A program made the translations under genes and the position numbers. From Streptomyces klenkii (lineage in GTDB: Bacteria; Actinomycetota; Actinomycetes; Streptomycetales; Streptomycetaceae): 64,000 nucleotides of DNA. This document shows, one piece after another, positions 41,587 through 50,111 of the stretch. Positions within the stretch are counted from its first letter, which is position 1; each line of letters starts with the position of its first letter. The stretch is from NCBI RefSeq assembly GCF_003626645.1, contig NZ_RBAM01000011.1:124001-188000 (forward strand), written 5' to 3'. The notes beneath the pieces are model-generated. The model was not told the DNA's origin. It saw only the letters and a list, made by a program, of their open reading frames with translations, and did not search any database.

Positions 41587-42444
41587 ATGCCCGCGATTCC
41601 CACCGTTCGGCGCCGCGTGCTCGGAGCAGAGCTCCGTGCTCTCCGCGAAGAGTCGGGGCACACGGCCGACGAGATGGCCCGGCGTCTCGGCTGGCACCAG
41701 ACCAAGGTGAGCCGCATCGAGAACGGCCGCTCCGGCGTGCGCGTCCACGAGCTGGAATCCTTGCTGGACCTCTACGGAGTGACGGATCCCGAGGCACGGG
41801 AAGGTCTCGTCGGCCTGGCACGGGACAGCAAGGCCCGCATGTGGTGGAAACCGTACTCGGACGTGCTCACCCAACGGTACGCGTCGTATATCGCACTGGA
41901 GACGGAAGCCTCGGCCAAGCGATCCTTCGAGACGACGCTGCTCCCCGGGCTGCTCCAGACACCGGACTACGCCCGTGCAGTCATCAAGGCACTCGCGCCG
42001 GAGACCAAGCCGGACGCGGTCGATGCCCTGGTGAGCGTCCGCCTCGCCCGGCAGAGCGCCACCCTGCGCCGGGCCTCTCCACTCCGTTTGCAGTCGGTCG
42101 TGGACGAAGCCGCCCTGCGACGCACTACCGGGGGATCCCACGTCATGACCAAGCAGCTGCACCACTTGCTGGAAGCGTCCGAGGAGCCGAACGTCACGGT
42201 GCAGGTGCTGCCCTTTGCATCGGGCGGGCACCTCGGCATGCTGGGGTCGTTCGGAATCCTCCACTTCCCCATCCGCAGCGATCTCGACATCGTGTACACC
42301 GAGTCGTACGTCAGCAGCATGCAGTTCGAGCGCCGGTCGGACTTCGCGACCTACAGCCGGATGTTCGACACGCTCAGCGCGAGCGCGCTCGACGAGGCAC
42401 AGTCCCGCAACCTCATTTCGTGCGTAGTGAAGGACCTTCAATGA
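41587..42444 (+). CDS. XRE-family regulator with DUF5753 domain
   Basis: 285 residues; GGAGAG precedes the ATG. The HTH lies at about residues 10-65 (LGAELRALREESGHTADEMARRLGWHQTKVSRIENGRSGVRVHELESLLDLYGV). The rest is DUF5753 (MWWKPYSDVLTQRYASYIALETEA, FETTLLPGLLQTPDYARAV, NVTVQVLPFASGGH), an actinobacterial fold found with DUF397 partners. WhiJ of S. coelicolor is the model: it represses development until relieved by its small partner. The stop overlaps the DUF397 gene start (ATGA), so the pair is complete here. Confidence 0.95.
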   Translation: MPAIPTVRRRVLGAELRALREESGHTADEMARRLGWHQTKVSRIENGRSGVRVHELESLLDLYGVTDPEAREGLVGLARDSKARMWWKPYSDVLTQRYASYIALETEASAKRSFETTLLPGLLQTPDYARAVIKALAPETKPDAVDALVSVRLARQSATLRRASPLRLQSVVDEAALRRTTGGSHVMTKQLHHLLEASEEPNVTVQVLPFASGGHLGMLGSFGILHFPIRSDLDIVYTESYVSSMQFERRSDFATYSRMFDTLSASALDEAQSRNLISCVVKDLQ

Positions 42445-42641
42445 TGAACTGGAACGACTTAGCGTGGCGCAAGAGCAGCTACAGCGGTCACCAGACGGAT
42501 TGCGTAGAGGCCGCTGAGGCCCCCACCGACACGGTCGCCGTCCGCGACAGCAAGGCATCCCACGGCCCCACCCTGATCCTCCCAGCCAGGGCGTGGGCCG
42601 CTTTCGTGTCCCACGTGAAGGGGGCAGGCCTGCCGCGTTAG
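42441..42641 (+). CDS. DUF397 small partner protein
   Basis: 66 residues from the ATG at 42441, overlapping the XRE stop; a second ATG follows at 42444. LAWRKSSYSGHQTDCVEAAEAPTDTVAVRDSKASHGPTLILPARAWAAFV is the complete DUF397 domain. These proteins act as antagonists of the adjacent XRE/DUF5753 regulator. Codon 7 is TTA (42459-42461), the rare leucine codon read by the bldA tRNA, so the partner but not the regulator would be limited in young mycelium. Confidence 0.95.
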   Translation: MMNWNDLAWRKSSYSGHQTDCVEAAEAPTDTVAVRDSKASHGPTLILPARAWAAFVSHVKGAGLPR

Positions 42642-42798
42642 TACCGTCCGGTGGCTCGGATCCGTGGGTTGAGTGCAGGTCAGAACAGGCTGGCAGCGGG
42701 GGAGGGTGGGGGGCTTGCGCTTGTCGGGCGCGACTTGCGGTGGGTGGGCGGTTGGCCGCCGTACTCCTGCCGTCACGAATGCACGCGCGTAAGGAGAC

Positions 42799-42826
42799 CT
42801 CCCCATCAGCCGTGGCTGATGGGGAG
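42799..42826. terminator. Near-perfect palindrome in the left arm
   Basis: CTCCCCATCAGCC (42799-42811) pairs with GGCTGATGGGGAG (42814-42826) over 13 bases with a two-base centre. It could terminate the XRE/DUF397 transcript or extrude as a cruciform. The corresponding site in the right arm is degenerate. Confidence 0.6.
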
Positions 42827-42981
42827 CGGACTGCTGCCGCGATGTGGTTTCTCCCGTCGTGGGCGTTCCACTAGGCGCGCCATAGTTCGTGGTTGCGCGG
42901 CCGGGTGGAAGGCGGAGTGAGGCTGGTGAGACGCTGGCGGCCGGGAGGGGCCGGTGAGGTGGGCGGCTTACGCTCTCGGGT

Positions 42982-43145
42982 CACTTGTATGCCGCGTACG
43001 GCCGCAGGGTCGGGTGATTTCCGGCCCGGGAAGGCCACCGAGGCCCGTGAGGCGCGGACTACCCGGTGAGGTCCGTGAGGCGCACAGACCTCACTCCCCG
43101 CGCACTTCTACGCCACGCAGCCCGCCCCGCCGGTGGATTTCCGCG
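42982..43145. repeat. Two direct repeats with 120-bp period inside the inverted repeat spacer
   Basis: 42982-43025 and 43102-43145 share CACTT.TA.GCC.CG at one end and GGTG.ATTTCCG..CCG at the other with exactly the same internal length, although the middle differs. Confidence 0.6.
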
Positions 43146-43517
43146 CCGAGAGGGCACCAACCCCCACCATCCCGCACCCGGCCGCTCAGCCACGACGGGC
43201 CCAGCCACATCGCGGCAGCAGCCCGCTCCCCATCAGCCACAGACGAAGGGGCCGGTCTCCTCACGCAGCCGCATCCGTGACGGCACGAGTACGGCGGCCA
43301 ACCGCCCACCGGGCGTCGGACACCCGACGTGCCCAAGCCCCCCCACTCCTCCCCCCGCTGCCAGCCTGTTCTGACCCGCACCCGACCCACGGATCTGCAC
43401 CCACCCCGCCCCACCCGCGGCGCGGCTTGACCGCAACGTGTCTTGTCCGTGGGGGCGGGCGGGTGTTCGCTGGATCGGGGAACACCCCGATTCCCGCGTC
43501 GAAGGAGGCGGTTGACC

Positions 43518-43634
43518 ATGGCTGTGCACGAGCCTGTCGCGGCGCCCGGTGCCGATTGCACCTGTGGTCCGGGATGCACCTGCGGATGTCAGAACGGTGG
43601 CTCCTGCCAGTGCGGCGGGACGTCTGCCGCTTGA
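43518..43634 (+). CDS. Metallothionein-like Cys-rich mini-protein (38 aa)
   Basis: ATG at 43518 with GGAGG nine bases upstream. The 38 residues include seven Cys (14, 16, 20, 22, 24, 30, 32), arranged as CTCGPGCTCGCQNGGSCQC, plus His4. Cys-X-Cys and Cys-X3-Cys pairs separated by Gly are those of bacterial and fungal short metallothioneins that bind Cu(I) or Zn(II) clusters. No signal peptide, so it would buffer metal in the cytosol. No metal-efflux gene or recognised metal regulator box is adjacent. Being so short, it would usually be overlooked. Codon use is normal for the host. Confidence 0.85.
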   Translation: MAVHEPVAAPGADCTCGPGCTCGCQNGGSCQCGGTSAA

Positions 43635-43716
43635 GGAACACTGAGGAACACGATCGACACGAGGGCCGGTCGGCCGAGCGGCCGGCCCTTCCCCGTACCG
43701 CCGGGCGGAATTGCCG

Positions 43717-44223
43717 CTAGCCCAGCAGCCCCGTCAGCCCTCCCCCGCGCGCCAGCTGCTCCAGCTCGTCCAGGGCCGCGCGGGCCTTCGCCGCCGCGTC
43801 GGGGTCGCGCCCGGCCAGGCCGCTCTCCTCGAACTCGTCCTCGTCCAGCCGGAGGATCGTGGCGCCGTCGGCCGAGACCCACAGGTCGAGGTCCAGGTCG
43901 GTGGAGACGACGGCGCCCGGGGTGATCTCGGCGGGCCGGGTGATGTCGCAGTACCAGCCCTTCAGGGTGCCGTCGGCGGCGCGCACCTCCTTGACCGCGT
44001 GCCAGCGGTCGCGCCAGTAGTGCTCGGTGAAGACGTCGCCGCGCTCGAAGCGGACGAAGCCGAAGTCCCGGTCCGACGGGGCCGCCCACGGGGCGCGGAC
44101 GACGGCGTGGTTGCCGTCGTCGCGCACCGCCACCGCGGGGTAGCCGATGCCGGACCGGGACTCCTTGACCAGCGTGACCGTTACGTCACTGCCGGCCCGC
44201 AAAACAGCGTTCGGGGTGCTCAT
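43717..44223 (-). CDS. DUF402 domain protein (nucleotide phosphatase-like)
   Basis: 168 residues from the ATG at 44223, ending 83 bases from the metallothionein stop on the opposite strand. GWYCDITRPAEITPGAVVSTDLDLDLWVSADG and LDEDEFEESGL form the DUF402 core, a compact beta-barrel with acidic metal-binding residues; characterised relatives (Ntdp, FomD) hydrolyse nucleoside di- or triphosphates or cytidylyl intermediates. YWRDRWHAVKEVRAADGTLKGWY is typical of the Streptomyces branch. The physiological substrate is unknown. The C-terminal 25 residues form an Ala/Glu helix. Confidence 0.88.
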   Translation of the reverse strand: MSTPNAVLRAGSDVTVTLVKESRSGIGYPAVAVRDDGNHAVVRAPWAAPSDRDFGFVRFERGDVFTEHYWRDRWHAVKEVRAADGTLKGWYCDITRPAEITPGAVVSTDLDLDLWVSADGATILRLDEDEFEESGLAGRDPDAAAKARAALDELEQLARGGGLTGLLG

Positions 44224-44265
44224 GAAGGTGAGGCTTCCCCATGAGCGGCGCCGGGGCCAGCGAAT

Positions 44266-45171
44266 TTAGCCGATGACGGACGCGCACGTGGTCGGCGTCG
44301 CGTTGGCCGGGTCGAGGGCGTTGGCGACCTCGTGCGCGACGACGCGGTCGACGGTGCCGATCGCGATGTGCTCGGAGAAGTCCACAGCGCAGAGGTCCTG
44401 GAGCAGGACGTTGCGCACGTCGGGGCCGGTCAGGTAGCCGGAGGTGTACGGCGTGACGACCTCGTCGTACTTGGTCGCGATGACCGTGTAGCGGACGCCC
44501 GGCACGGTGTCGGGGACGGAGTTCATCTTCTTGAGGTAATCGGAGCCGATCGCCTGGTCGGTGAGGCCGGGGGTCAGGCCGCCGAGCGCGTTGCGGGCTC
44601 CGGGGATCTTGTCCATGAGGGTGACCAGGCCCGACAGCGTCGTGCCGTGGTTGTTGGGGGCGATGCCGGTGAGGGAGTTCACCTTGTCCTTGCCGCCCAG
44701 GAAGTTGAGGTAGTAGCGCGGCATCGCGCCGCCCTGGGAGTGGCCGACGAGGTCCACCTTGTCGGCACCGGTGGCGGCGCGGACCTTGTCGACGTACGCG
44801 GAGAGCTCTTCGGCCGACTTCGCGATCGGGCCGAGGCCGTAGAAGAGCGGCACACCGGGCAGCTTGCCGTAGTCGAGGGAGAAGACGCAGTAGCCGCGGT
44901 TCTTCAAGTAGGGCGCGAGGACGAGCCAGTTGTCCACGGAGTTACCGAGGGTTCCGTGCACGAGGACGACGGGGCGCGGGTGGGCGGCCGACGGCTTGCA
45001 GGAGTAGTCGTTCCAGCCACTTCCGGCGGTCGCGGCGGGCGCGGCGGCCTGGGAGGCGCGGGTATCGTCAGACGGAGCGGCCGCTGCCTCGGGGGCGGTG
45101 AGGGCGGCGGCCGAGAGGGCGAGGGCCAGCGCGGGGAGCAGAGTGCGCAGCGGTCTCCAGGGCAGCTTCAT
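44266..45171 (-). CDS. Secreted triacylglycerol lipase-like enzyme
   Basis: 301 residues from the ATG at 45171, with GAGG eight bases upstream. Residues 1-32 are a Sec signal ending APEAAAA. Lipase class 2 pattern: RPVVLVHGTLGNSVDNW (oxyanion), GHSQGG with nucleophile Ser, APNNHGTT, KYDEVVTPY with the catalytic Asp, and EHIAIGTVDRVVAHEV with the His. Four Cys suit extracellular disulfides. It resembles Streptomyces EstA/LipA-type secreted lipases. It probably acts on exogenous lipids. Confidence 0.93.
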   Translation of the reverse strand: MKLPWRPLRTLLPALALALSAAALTAPEAAAAPSDDTRASQAAAPAATAGSGWNDYSCKPSAAHPRPVVLVHGTLGNSVDNWLVLAPYLKNRGYCVFSLDYGKLPGVPLFYGLGPIAKSAEELSAYVDKVRAATGADKVDLVGHSQGGAMPRYYLNFLGGKDKVNSLTGIAPNNHGTTLSGLVTLMDKIPGARNALGGLTPGLTDQAIGSDYLKKMNSVPDTVPGVRYTVIATKYDEVVTPYTSGYLTGPDVRNVLLQDLCAVDFSEHIAIGTVDRVVAHEVANALDPANATPTTCASVIG

Positions 45172-45347
45172 ATGAACACCTCGCTGGTGGGGGGTGGTCA
45201 CCGACGGTGGGCACACGGGTGGCCCGGAACCGTGGTTTGCTGAAAGAGCGTTAACTTACGTGCCAGTAAGGATGCGTGGCGCACCTTGATCGGTCAAGGA
45301 ATCCGTCACACGTTCTTTATGTGGAAGACGTTAATCCGTAACAGACT

Positions 45348-46424
45348 TCAAGCCACGGCGCGCCTGCTCAGCGCCGCCGCCGGGCCCACCGCCCCCGGCC
45401 CGAAGCGGGCCCGGGCCCGGTCCACGGCCGCCTCGATCCGGCGCGCCTTCTCGTCGGCGGGGTCGAACGACAGCTGGTGCGCGGCGGATCCGGCGTCGCC
45501 GAGGCCCTCCGCGCGCAGCGCCACGGCCCGGACCCGGGCGCGCTGCAACCCGAGCGCGTCGTGCAGCGCGTACGCGGTCGCGGTCAGCTCGGGGGTGTGC
45601 GCGGTGGGCTCGGCGAAGGTGCGGGAGCGGGTGGTCGCCGAGCCGTCCGCGTAGCGCACGGTGAGGGTCAGGCCGCGCGCGACCTGCCCGCTCTCCCGCA
45701 GCCGGCCGCCCAGCCCGTCGGCGAGCGCCAGCAGCGCGCGGCGGCGCCGGTCGGCGTCCAGCTCGTCCCGCTCGAAGCGGTGCTCCGCGGCCGTCGAACG
45801 GGCCCGCGCCCCCGGAGTGACGGGGGTCGGGTCGATGCCGCGCGCCCGCTCGTACAGCTGCCGGCCCGCCACGGGCCCCAGGATCCGCTGGAGCGCGGAC
45901 AGCGGCGCGGCGGCGATCCGGCCGACGGTGCCGAGTCCGTACGTGGCCAGGGTGCGGGCGGTGGCCGGGCCCACGCCGTACAGGGCGGCGGCCGGCTTGC
46001 CCGCGAGGAACGCGGACACGGCGGCCGGGTCCCCGGGGAGCGTGCGCACCGCGCCGGGCGGGCCGTCCTGCGCGGCCATCCGGGCCAGCATCGGATTGCC
46101 CGCGATGCCGACCGTGCAGTCGGCCCCGTACCGGGCAAGCGCCCGTACCCGTACGAGCGCGGCGAGCCCGGCCGGGTCCTGCCCGAAGTAGCGGGTGGCG
46201 CCGCGGACTTCCACGAGCGCCGCGTCGGGAGGGACGGCCTGGACGACGGGGCTGACCTCGGCCAGCAGGCCCAGCAGGCCGTCGTAGGTCTCCTCGCCCA
46301 GGGGCGCGCCCGCCCCGGCGTGGAAGTGGACGTAGAGCACGGTGGGCGCGCCGGCCGGACCGGGCTGACCCGGCGGACCGAGCGGCGGGTCCGGCACCAC
46401 GGCGAGCCGTGCCCGGGCGCTCAT
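45348..46424 (-). CDS. Short Y-family DNA polymerase-like protein, ImuB-like, probably inactive
   Basis: 358 residues; ATG at 46424 overlaps the dnaE2 stop (ATGA) with GGGAGCG upstream. Pol IV-type helix-hairpin-helix and little-finger regions are recognisable (CTVGIAGNPMLARMAAQ, LYGVGPATARTLATYGLGTVGRIAAAP, LTVRYADGSATTRSRTF, AVALRAEGLGDAGSAAHQLSFD). The N-terminus lacks the catalytic Asp motif: VDMD is replaced by VHFHAG, about 45 residues are missing, and the SLDEAYLD motif reads PPDAALVE. Thus it is probably a non-catalytic adaptor like ImuB, which recruits DnaE2 to the clamp. No ImuA gene is seen. Confidence 0.85.
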   Translation of the reverse strand: MSARARLAVVPDPPLGPPGQPGPAGAPTVLYVHFHAGAGAPLGEETYDGLLGLLAEVSPVVQAVPPDAALVEVRGATRYFGQDPAGLAALVRVRALARYGADCTVGIAGNPMLARMAAQDGPPGAVRTLPGDPAAVSAFLAGKPAAALYGVGPATARTLATYGLGTVGRIAAAPLSALQRILGPVAGRQLYERARGIDPTPVTPGARARSTAAEHRFERDELDADRRRRALLALADGLGGRLRESGQVARGLTLTVRYADGSATTRSRTFAEPTAHTPELTATAYALHDALGLQRARVRAVALRAEGLGDAGSAAHQLSFDPADEKARRIEAAVDRARARFGPGAVGPAAALSRRAVA

Positions 46425-49400
46425 CCCGCGCTCCCGGGGCTCGCGTGCCACAGCTTGCGGCCCGTGGGCGTGCCCTCGCCCGCGGGTTGCAGGTCCGCCC
46501 ACGGGTGCATGGCGTAGCCGGTGGGGAGGTGGATGCGGCGGCCCGGGTCCCCGGCCGCGGAGGCCACTGGAGCCGCGGGGGCAGCCAGGGCAGCCGGGGC
46601 CACTGGAACCGCCGGAGCCGCCAGCACCGAAGCCACCGCCTCCAGCCCGCCCTCCGCGCGGAGCCTCGTCAGCCGCGCGAGGTCCCACGCCGCCGCGCCC
46701 ACCACGCTCAGGCTGCGCGGCCCGCGGCGCTGGACGACGCCGCGGACGAGCAGCAGCCAGGAGTGGAAGACGGTGTGCGCGCAGGCGGGGTGGCTGTCGT
46801 CGAAGAAGGCGCAGTCGACCAGGCCCGTACCGTCGTCGAGGGTGGTGAAGATGACGCGGCGGCCGGAGCGGACGGGCGGCGTCTGGGTGGCGGCCTTGGC
46901 GCCCGCGACCAGGACGGTCTCGCCGTGGCGCGCGTCGCGCAGCCGCCGGGCGGGGACGACGCCCAGCTCGGCGAGGAACGTCCGGTGGTCCGACATCAGG
47001 TGCCGGGAAGTGTCCATGCCGAGCACGCCGAGCTCGGCGCCGAGCCGCTCCTCCGCGTCGAGGTCGGGCAGGCCGATGGGCTCGGCCCGCACGCTGTCGA
47101 TCAGGGTGGGCTGATCCACACCTCCGCGCCCGTGGCGGCTGTGTCCGTAGCGCCCCTGCCCGTGGTGCAGTTCGGCGATGTGCAGGAGCAGGTCGCGGCG
47201 GTTGCCGCCGAAGGCGTCCAGCGCCCCGACCCGGGCGAGGCGTTCGGCGACGGGCCGGGCCGGACGGGCGCGCTGCCACAGGTCGGGGAGGGAGGTGTAC
47301 GGGCGGCCCTCCGCGATGCGTGCGGCTTCGGCCCCGGTGATGCCCTGGACGTCGGAGAGGGCCATGCGGAGCCCCCACACGCCGTCGGGCCACCCTTCGG
47401 CAACATCGGACACCAGTTCGATCGAATAGGCCGTGCCCGACCGGTTCACGTCCAGCGGCAGGATCGGCACGCCGCGCCGCCGCGCGTCCGCGAGCAGCAG
47501 CCGCTTGGGGTACATCCCCGGGTCGTGGGTGAGCAGCCCCGCGTAGAAGGCCGCCGGGTGATGGGCCTTCAGCCACGCCGACTGGTAGGTCGGCACGGCG
47601 AACGCGACGGCGTGCGCCTTGCAGAAGCCGTAGCTGCCGAACGCCTCCACAATCTCCCAGGTGCGGCGCACGGACTCGGGCGAGCGGCCGAGCTTCGCCG
47701 CCTCCCGCCCGAACCACGCGCGCACCCGCCCCACCAGCTGCGGGTCGGACAGCGCGCGGCGCGTCTCGTCCGCGAAGTGCCGGTCGCAGCCGGTCATGAC
47801 GTGCAGGATCTCGATGATCTGCTCGTGGAAGACGACCACGCCGTACGTCTCGCGCAGGGCGGGTTCGAGCGCCGGGTGCGGGTAGCGCACGGGCGCGCGC
47901 CCGTGCCGGGCCGCGATGAAGGGCCGCACCATGTCGGCCGCGACCGGGCCGGGCCGGAAGAGGGAGATGTCCACCACGAGGTCGTGGAAGGTGGCCGGCT
48001 GGAGCCTGCCGACGAGGTCGCGCTGGCCCGGCGACTCGATCTGGAAGCAGCCGAGCGTCTCGGTCGACCGGATCAGCTCGTACGTACGGGGGTCGCCCGG
48101 CGGCACGTGCGCGGGGTCGTCGAGGTCGAGGCGGCGCCCGGTGGTCCGCTCGATCTCGGCCACCGCGTGCGCCATCGCGGACTGCATCCGCACGCCCAGC
48201 ACGTCGAGCTTGAGCAGCCCGAGCCGCTCCACGTCGTCCTTGTCGAACTGCGCCATGGGGAAGCCCTCGCCGCTGGTCGGCACGACGGGCGTACGGGCGC
48301 GCAGGCTCGCGTCCGACAGCAGCACGCCGCACGGGTGCATGGCGACGCCGCGCGGCAGCCCGTCCAGCGCCTCGACCAGCTCCCACAGCCGGCCGTGGTC
48401 CTCCGCGGCCACCCCGCGCAGCTCGGGCAGCTCGGCCAGGGCCGCGCGGGCGTCGCGGGCGCGGATGTGCGGGAACGCCTTGGCGAGCCGGTCCACCTCG
48501 GCCGGGTCCTTGCCGAGGGCCGCGCCCACGTCCCGGATCGCGTGCCGGACCCGGTAGGTCTCGGGCATGGCGACGGTCGCGACGCGGTCCGCGCCGAAGC
48601 GGTCGAAGATCGCGCGGTAGACGTCCAGGCGGCGCGCGGACTCCACGTCGATGTCGATGTCGGGCAGCGCCTTGCGGTGGACGGACAGGAAGCGCTCCAT
48701 CAGCAGGCCGTGCTCGACGGGGTCGGCGTGGGCGATGCCGAGCAGGTGGTTGACCAGGGAGCCCGCGCCGGAGCCGCGGGCGGCGACCCGTACGCCGAGG
48801 GCGCGGGTGTCGTCCACGACCTGGGCGACGGTGAGGAAGTACGAGGCGAGGCCCTTCCCGGCGATGATCGCCAGCTCGTCCTCCAGCCGGTCCCGGTAGC
48901 GGCGCTTGCGGTCGTAGCCGCGCAGCACCATGCCCGCCGTGCAGCGGGAGCGCAGCACGCGGTCGGCGGTGCGGTGGCCTGCGCCGACCAGGTGCGCCTC
49001 GGGGAAGTGGACGCGGCCGAGCCGCAGGTCGTCCCCGGGGCCGACCCGGCAGGCGGCGGCGGTCTCCTCGGTCGTGGCGAGCAGCCGGCGGGCCGCGTCC
49101 TTGCCGAGCCCCGCGGCCTCCGTGATCCGCTCGGCGAGGGCGGCCATGGCGGCCGGCCCCTTGAGCCAGCGCTCGCCGCTGTCGAGGAACTCCGGCCTGC
49201 GGGGGTCGATCGGGACCAGCCGGCGGGCCGCGTCGAGGACGTCGGCGACGGGCCCCTGACCGGGGTCGGCGTAGCGCACGGCATTGCTGAGGACGGCGGG
49301 GACGCCCTGGTCGGCGGCGAAGCCGGCGGTACGGGCGGCGAGCCGCAGCGAGCCGGGACCGGTGCCGGTCCGGCCGTGGCAGACGGCCTCCAGGCGCAGG

Positions 49401-50041
49401 GCGTCACCGAACATTTCCCGCCAGGGCGCGAGCAGCCGGGCGGCCCGGTCGGGGCGGCCCGCGGCGAGGGCGCGGCCGGGCTCGGAGCCGGGGCCGAGGA
49501 GGACGTGGAGGGGAGCGCGGATGCCGGGGGCGGCGGCCGCGAGGTCTTCGCGGGTGAGCTCGGGGCGGGGGGAGGCGCCTGCGGTGCCGCTCGCGTGGGC
49601 CGTGTTCGTGTGGGCTGTGTTCGCATGGGCCGTGTTCGCGTGGGCCGCGGAGACCAGCCCGCACAGGGCGGCCCAGCCGCGCGCGCCGTCCCGGGCGAGG
49701 AAGACCGCGCGGGGCGCGGACTCGTCGACGAAGGCGCCGCCGCGCACGGGGGTACGGGGGCGGTGGTGCGCGGAGGGCTGCGGGGGTTGCTGGGACCGCG
49801 GGGGCTGCGGCGGCTCGTCCCGTACGGCCAGGTCCACGCCGAACACCGGGCGCACGCCGGCCTCGGCGCACGCCGTGGCGAACCGGATCGCTCCGGCGAG
49901 GGTGTCGCGGTCGGTGAGGGCGACGGCGTCCATGCCGCGCTCGGCGGCGCGCTCGGCCAGCCGCTCGGGGTGCGCGGCCCCGTACCGCATCGAGAAGCCG
50001 GATGCGGTGTGCAGGTGCGTGAACGCGTTGAGCCCGGTCAT
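46421..50041 (-). CDS. dnaE2: Error-prone DNA polymerase III alpha subunit DnaE2 (ImuC)
   Basis: 1206 residues; CAGGAGGTGCG precedes the ATG. The PHP domain begins FTHLHTASGFSMRYGA; the palm holds PDIDIDVE near residue 455, and LGLLKLDVLGVRMQSA, FGSYGFCKAHAVAFAVPTYQSAWLKAHHPAAFYAGLLT follow, then HhH and an OB fold. Length is at the upper end for DnaE2 because of two low-complexity insertions: a Gln/Pro/Arg stretch and a HANTAHANTAHTNTAHAS run in the PHP region, plus an Ala/Pro tail near the C-terminus. It performs translesion synthesis with the Y-family partner. A LexA-type box 70 bases upstream predicts DNA-damage control. Confidence 0.95.
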   Translation of the reverse strand: MTGLNAFTHLHTASGFSMRYGAAHPERLAERAAERGMDAVALTDRDTLAGAIRFATACAEAGVRPVFGVDLAVRDEPPQPPRSQQPPQPSAHHRPRTPVRGGAFVDESAPRAVFLARDGARGWAALCGLVSAAHANTAHANTAHTNTAHASGTAGASPRPELTREDLAAAAPGIRAPLHVLLGPGSEPGRALAAGRPDRAARLLAPWREMFGDALRLEAVCHGRTGTGPGSLRLAARTAGFAADQGVPAVLSNAVRYADPGQGPVADVLDAARRLVPIDPRRPEFLDSGERWLKGPAAMAALAERITEAAGLGKDAARRLLATTEETAAACRVGPGDDLRLGRVHFPEAHLVGAGHRTADRVLRSRCTAGMVLRGYDRKRRYRDRLEDELAIIAGKGLASYFLTVAQVVDDTRALGVRVAARGSGAGSLVNHLLGIAHADPVEHGLLMERFLSVHRKALPDIDIDVESARRLDVYRAIFDRFGADRVATVAMPETYRVRHAIRDVGAALGKDPAEVDRLAKAFPHIRARDARAALAELPELRGVAAEDHGRLWELVEALDGLPRGVAMHPCGVLLSDASLRARTPVVPTSGEGFPMAQFDKDDVERLGLLKLDVLGVRMQSAMAHAVAEIERTTGRRLDLDDPAHVPPGDPRTYELIRSTETLGCFQIESPGQRDLVGRLQPATFHDLVVDISLFRPGPVAADMVRPFIAARHGRAPVRYPHPALEPALRETYGVVVFHEQIIEILHVMTGCDRHFADETRRALSDPQLVGRVRAWFGREAAKLGRSPESVRRTWEIVEAFGSYGFCKAHAVAFAVPTYQSAWLKAHHPAAFYAGLLTHDPGMYPKRLLLADARRRGVPILPLDVNRSGTAYSIELVSDVAEGWPDGVWGLRMALSDVQGITGAEAARIAEGRPYTSLPDLWQRARPARPVAERLARVGALDAFGGNRRDLLLHIAELHHGQGRYGHSRHGRGGVDQPTLIDSVRAEPIGLPDLDAEERLGAELGVLGMDTSRHLMSDHRTFLAELGVVPARRLRDARHGETVLVAGAKAATQTPPVRSGRRVIFTTLDDGTGLVDCAFFDDSHPACAHTVFHSWLLLVRGVVQRRGPRSLSVVGAAAWDLARLTRLRAEGGLEAVASVLAAPAVPVAPAALAAPAAPVASAAGDPGRRIHLPTGYAMHPWADLQPAGEGTPTGRKLWHASPGSAG
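49593..49650. repeat. 15-bp tandem repeat in the dnaE2 PHP region
   Basis: About three and a half 15-base units (GCGTGGGCCGTGTTC type, plus strand) encode the A-H-x-N-T pentapeptide repeats of DnaE2. Copy-number change keeps the frame. Confidence 0.75.
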
Positions 50042-50111
50042 CGCACCTCCTGCTCGTTCCTGTCACCCCCTGGCCGAAAACCGCCCTCTCCATCCACCAT
50101 AAACCACACTC

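Larger units (their letters stand above)
42658..43395. repeat. Large imperfect inverted repeat, arms of about 205 bp
   Basis: The arm at 42658-42862 matches the reverse complement of 43190-43395 through long shared blocks: GATCCGTGGG, GGTCAGAACAGGCTGGCAGC, GGTGGGCGGTTGGCCGCCGT, CTGATGGGGAGCGG and GCCGCGATGTGG. The spacer is about 330 bases. No transposase, target-site duplication or terminal CA/TG was seen. Confidence 0.85.
42642..43517. other. 876-bp gene-free region with large inverted repeat
   Basis: No credible gene: frames here are mirrored in both arms and lack ribosome sites. The region holds two arms of about 205 bases in opposite orientation (listed separately), a compact hairpin and two direct repeats with 120-base period. 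The last part leads to the metallothionein-like gene. Confidence 0.7.

Noticed and set aside
42658..43395. Insertion sequence ends
   Set aside because: No transposase gene or target duplication is present and the arms differ at many positions.
42459..43579. Several overlapping small frames on both strands in the inverted-repeat region
   Set aside because: The arms produce mirrored frames by symmetry; none has a ribosome site or recognisable domain, apart from the metallothionein-like gene at 43518.
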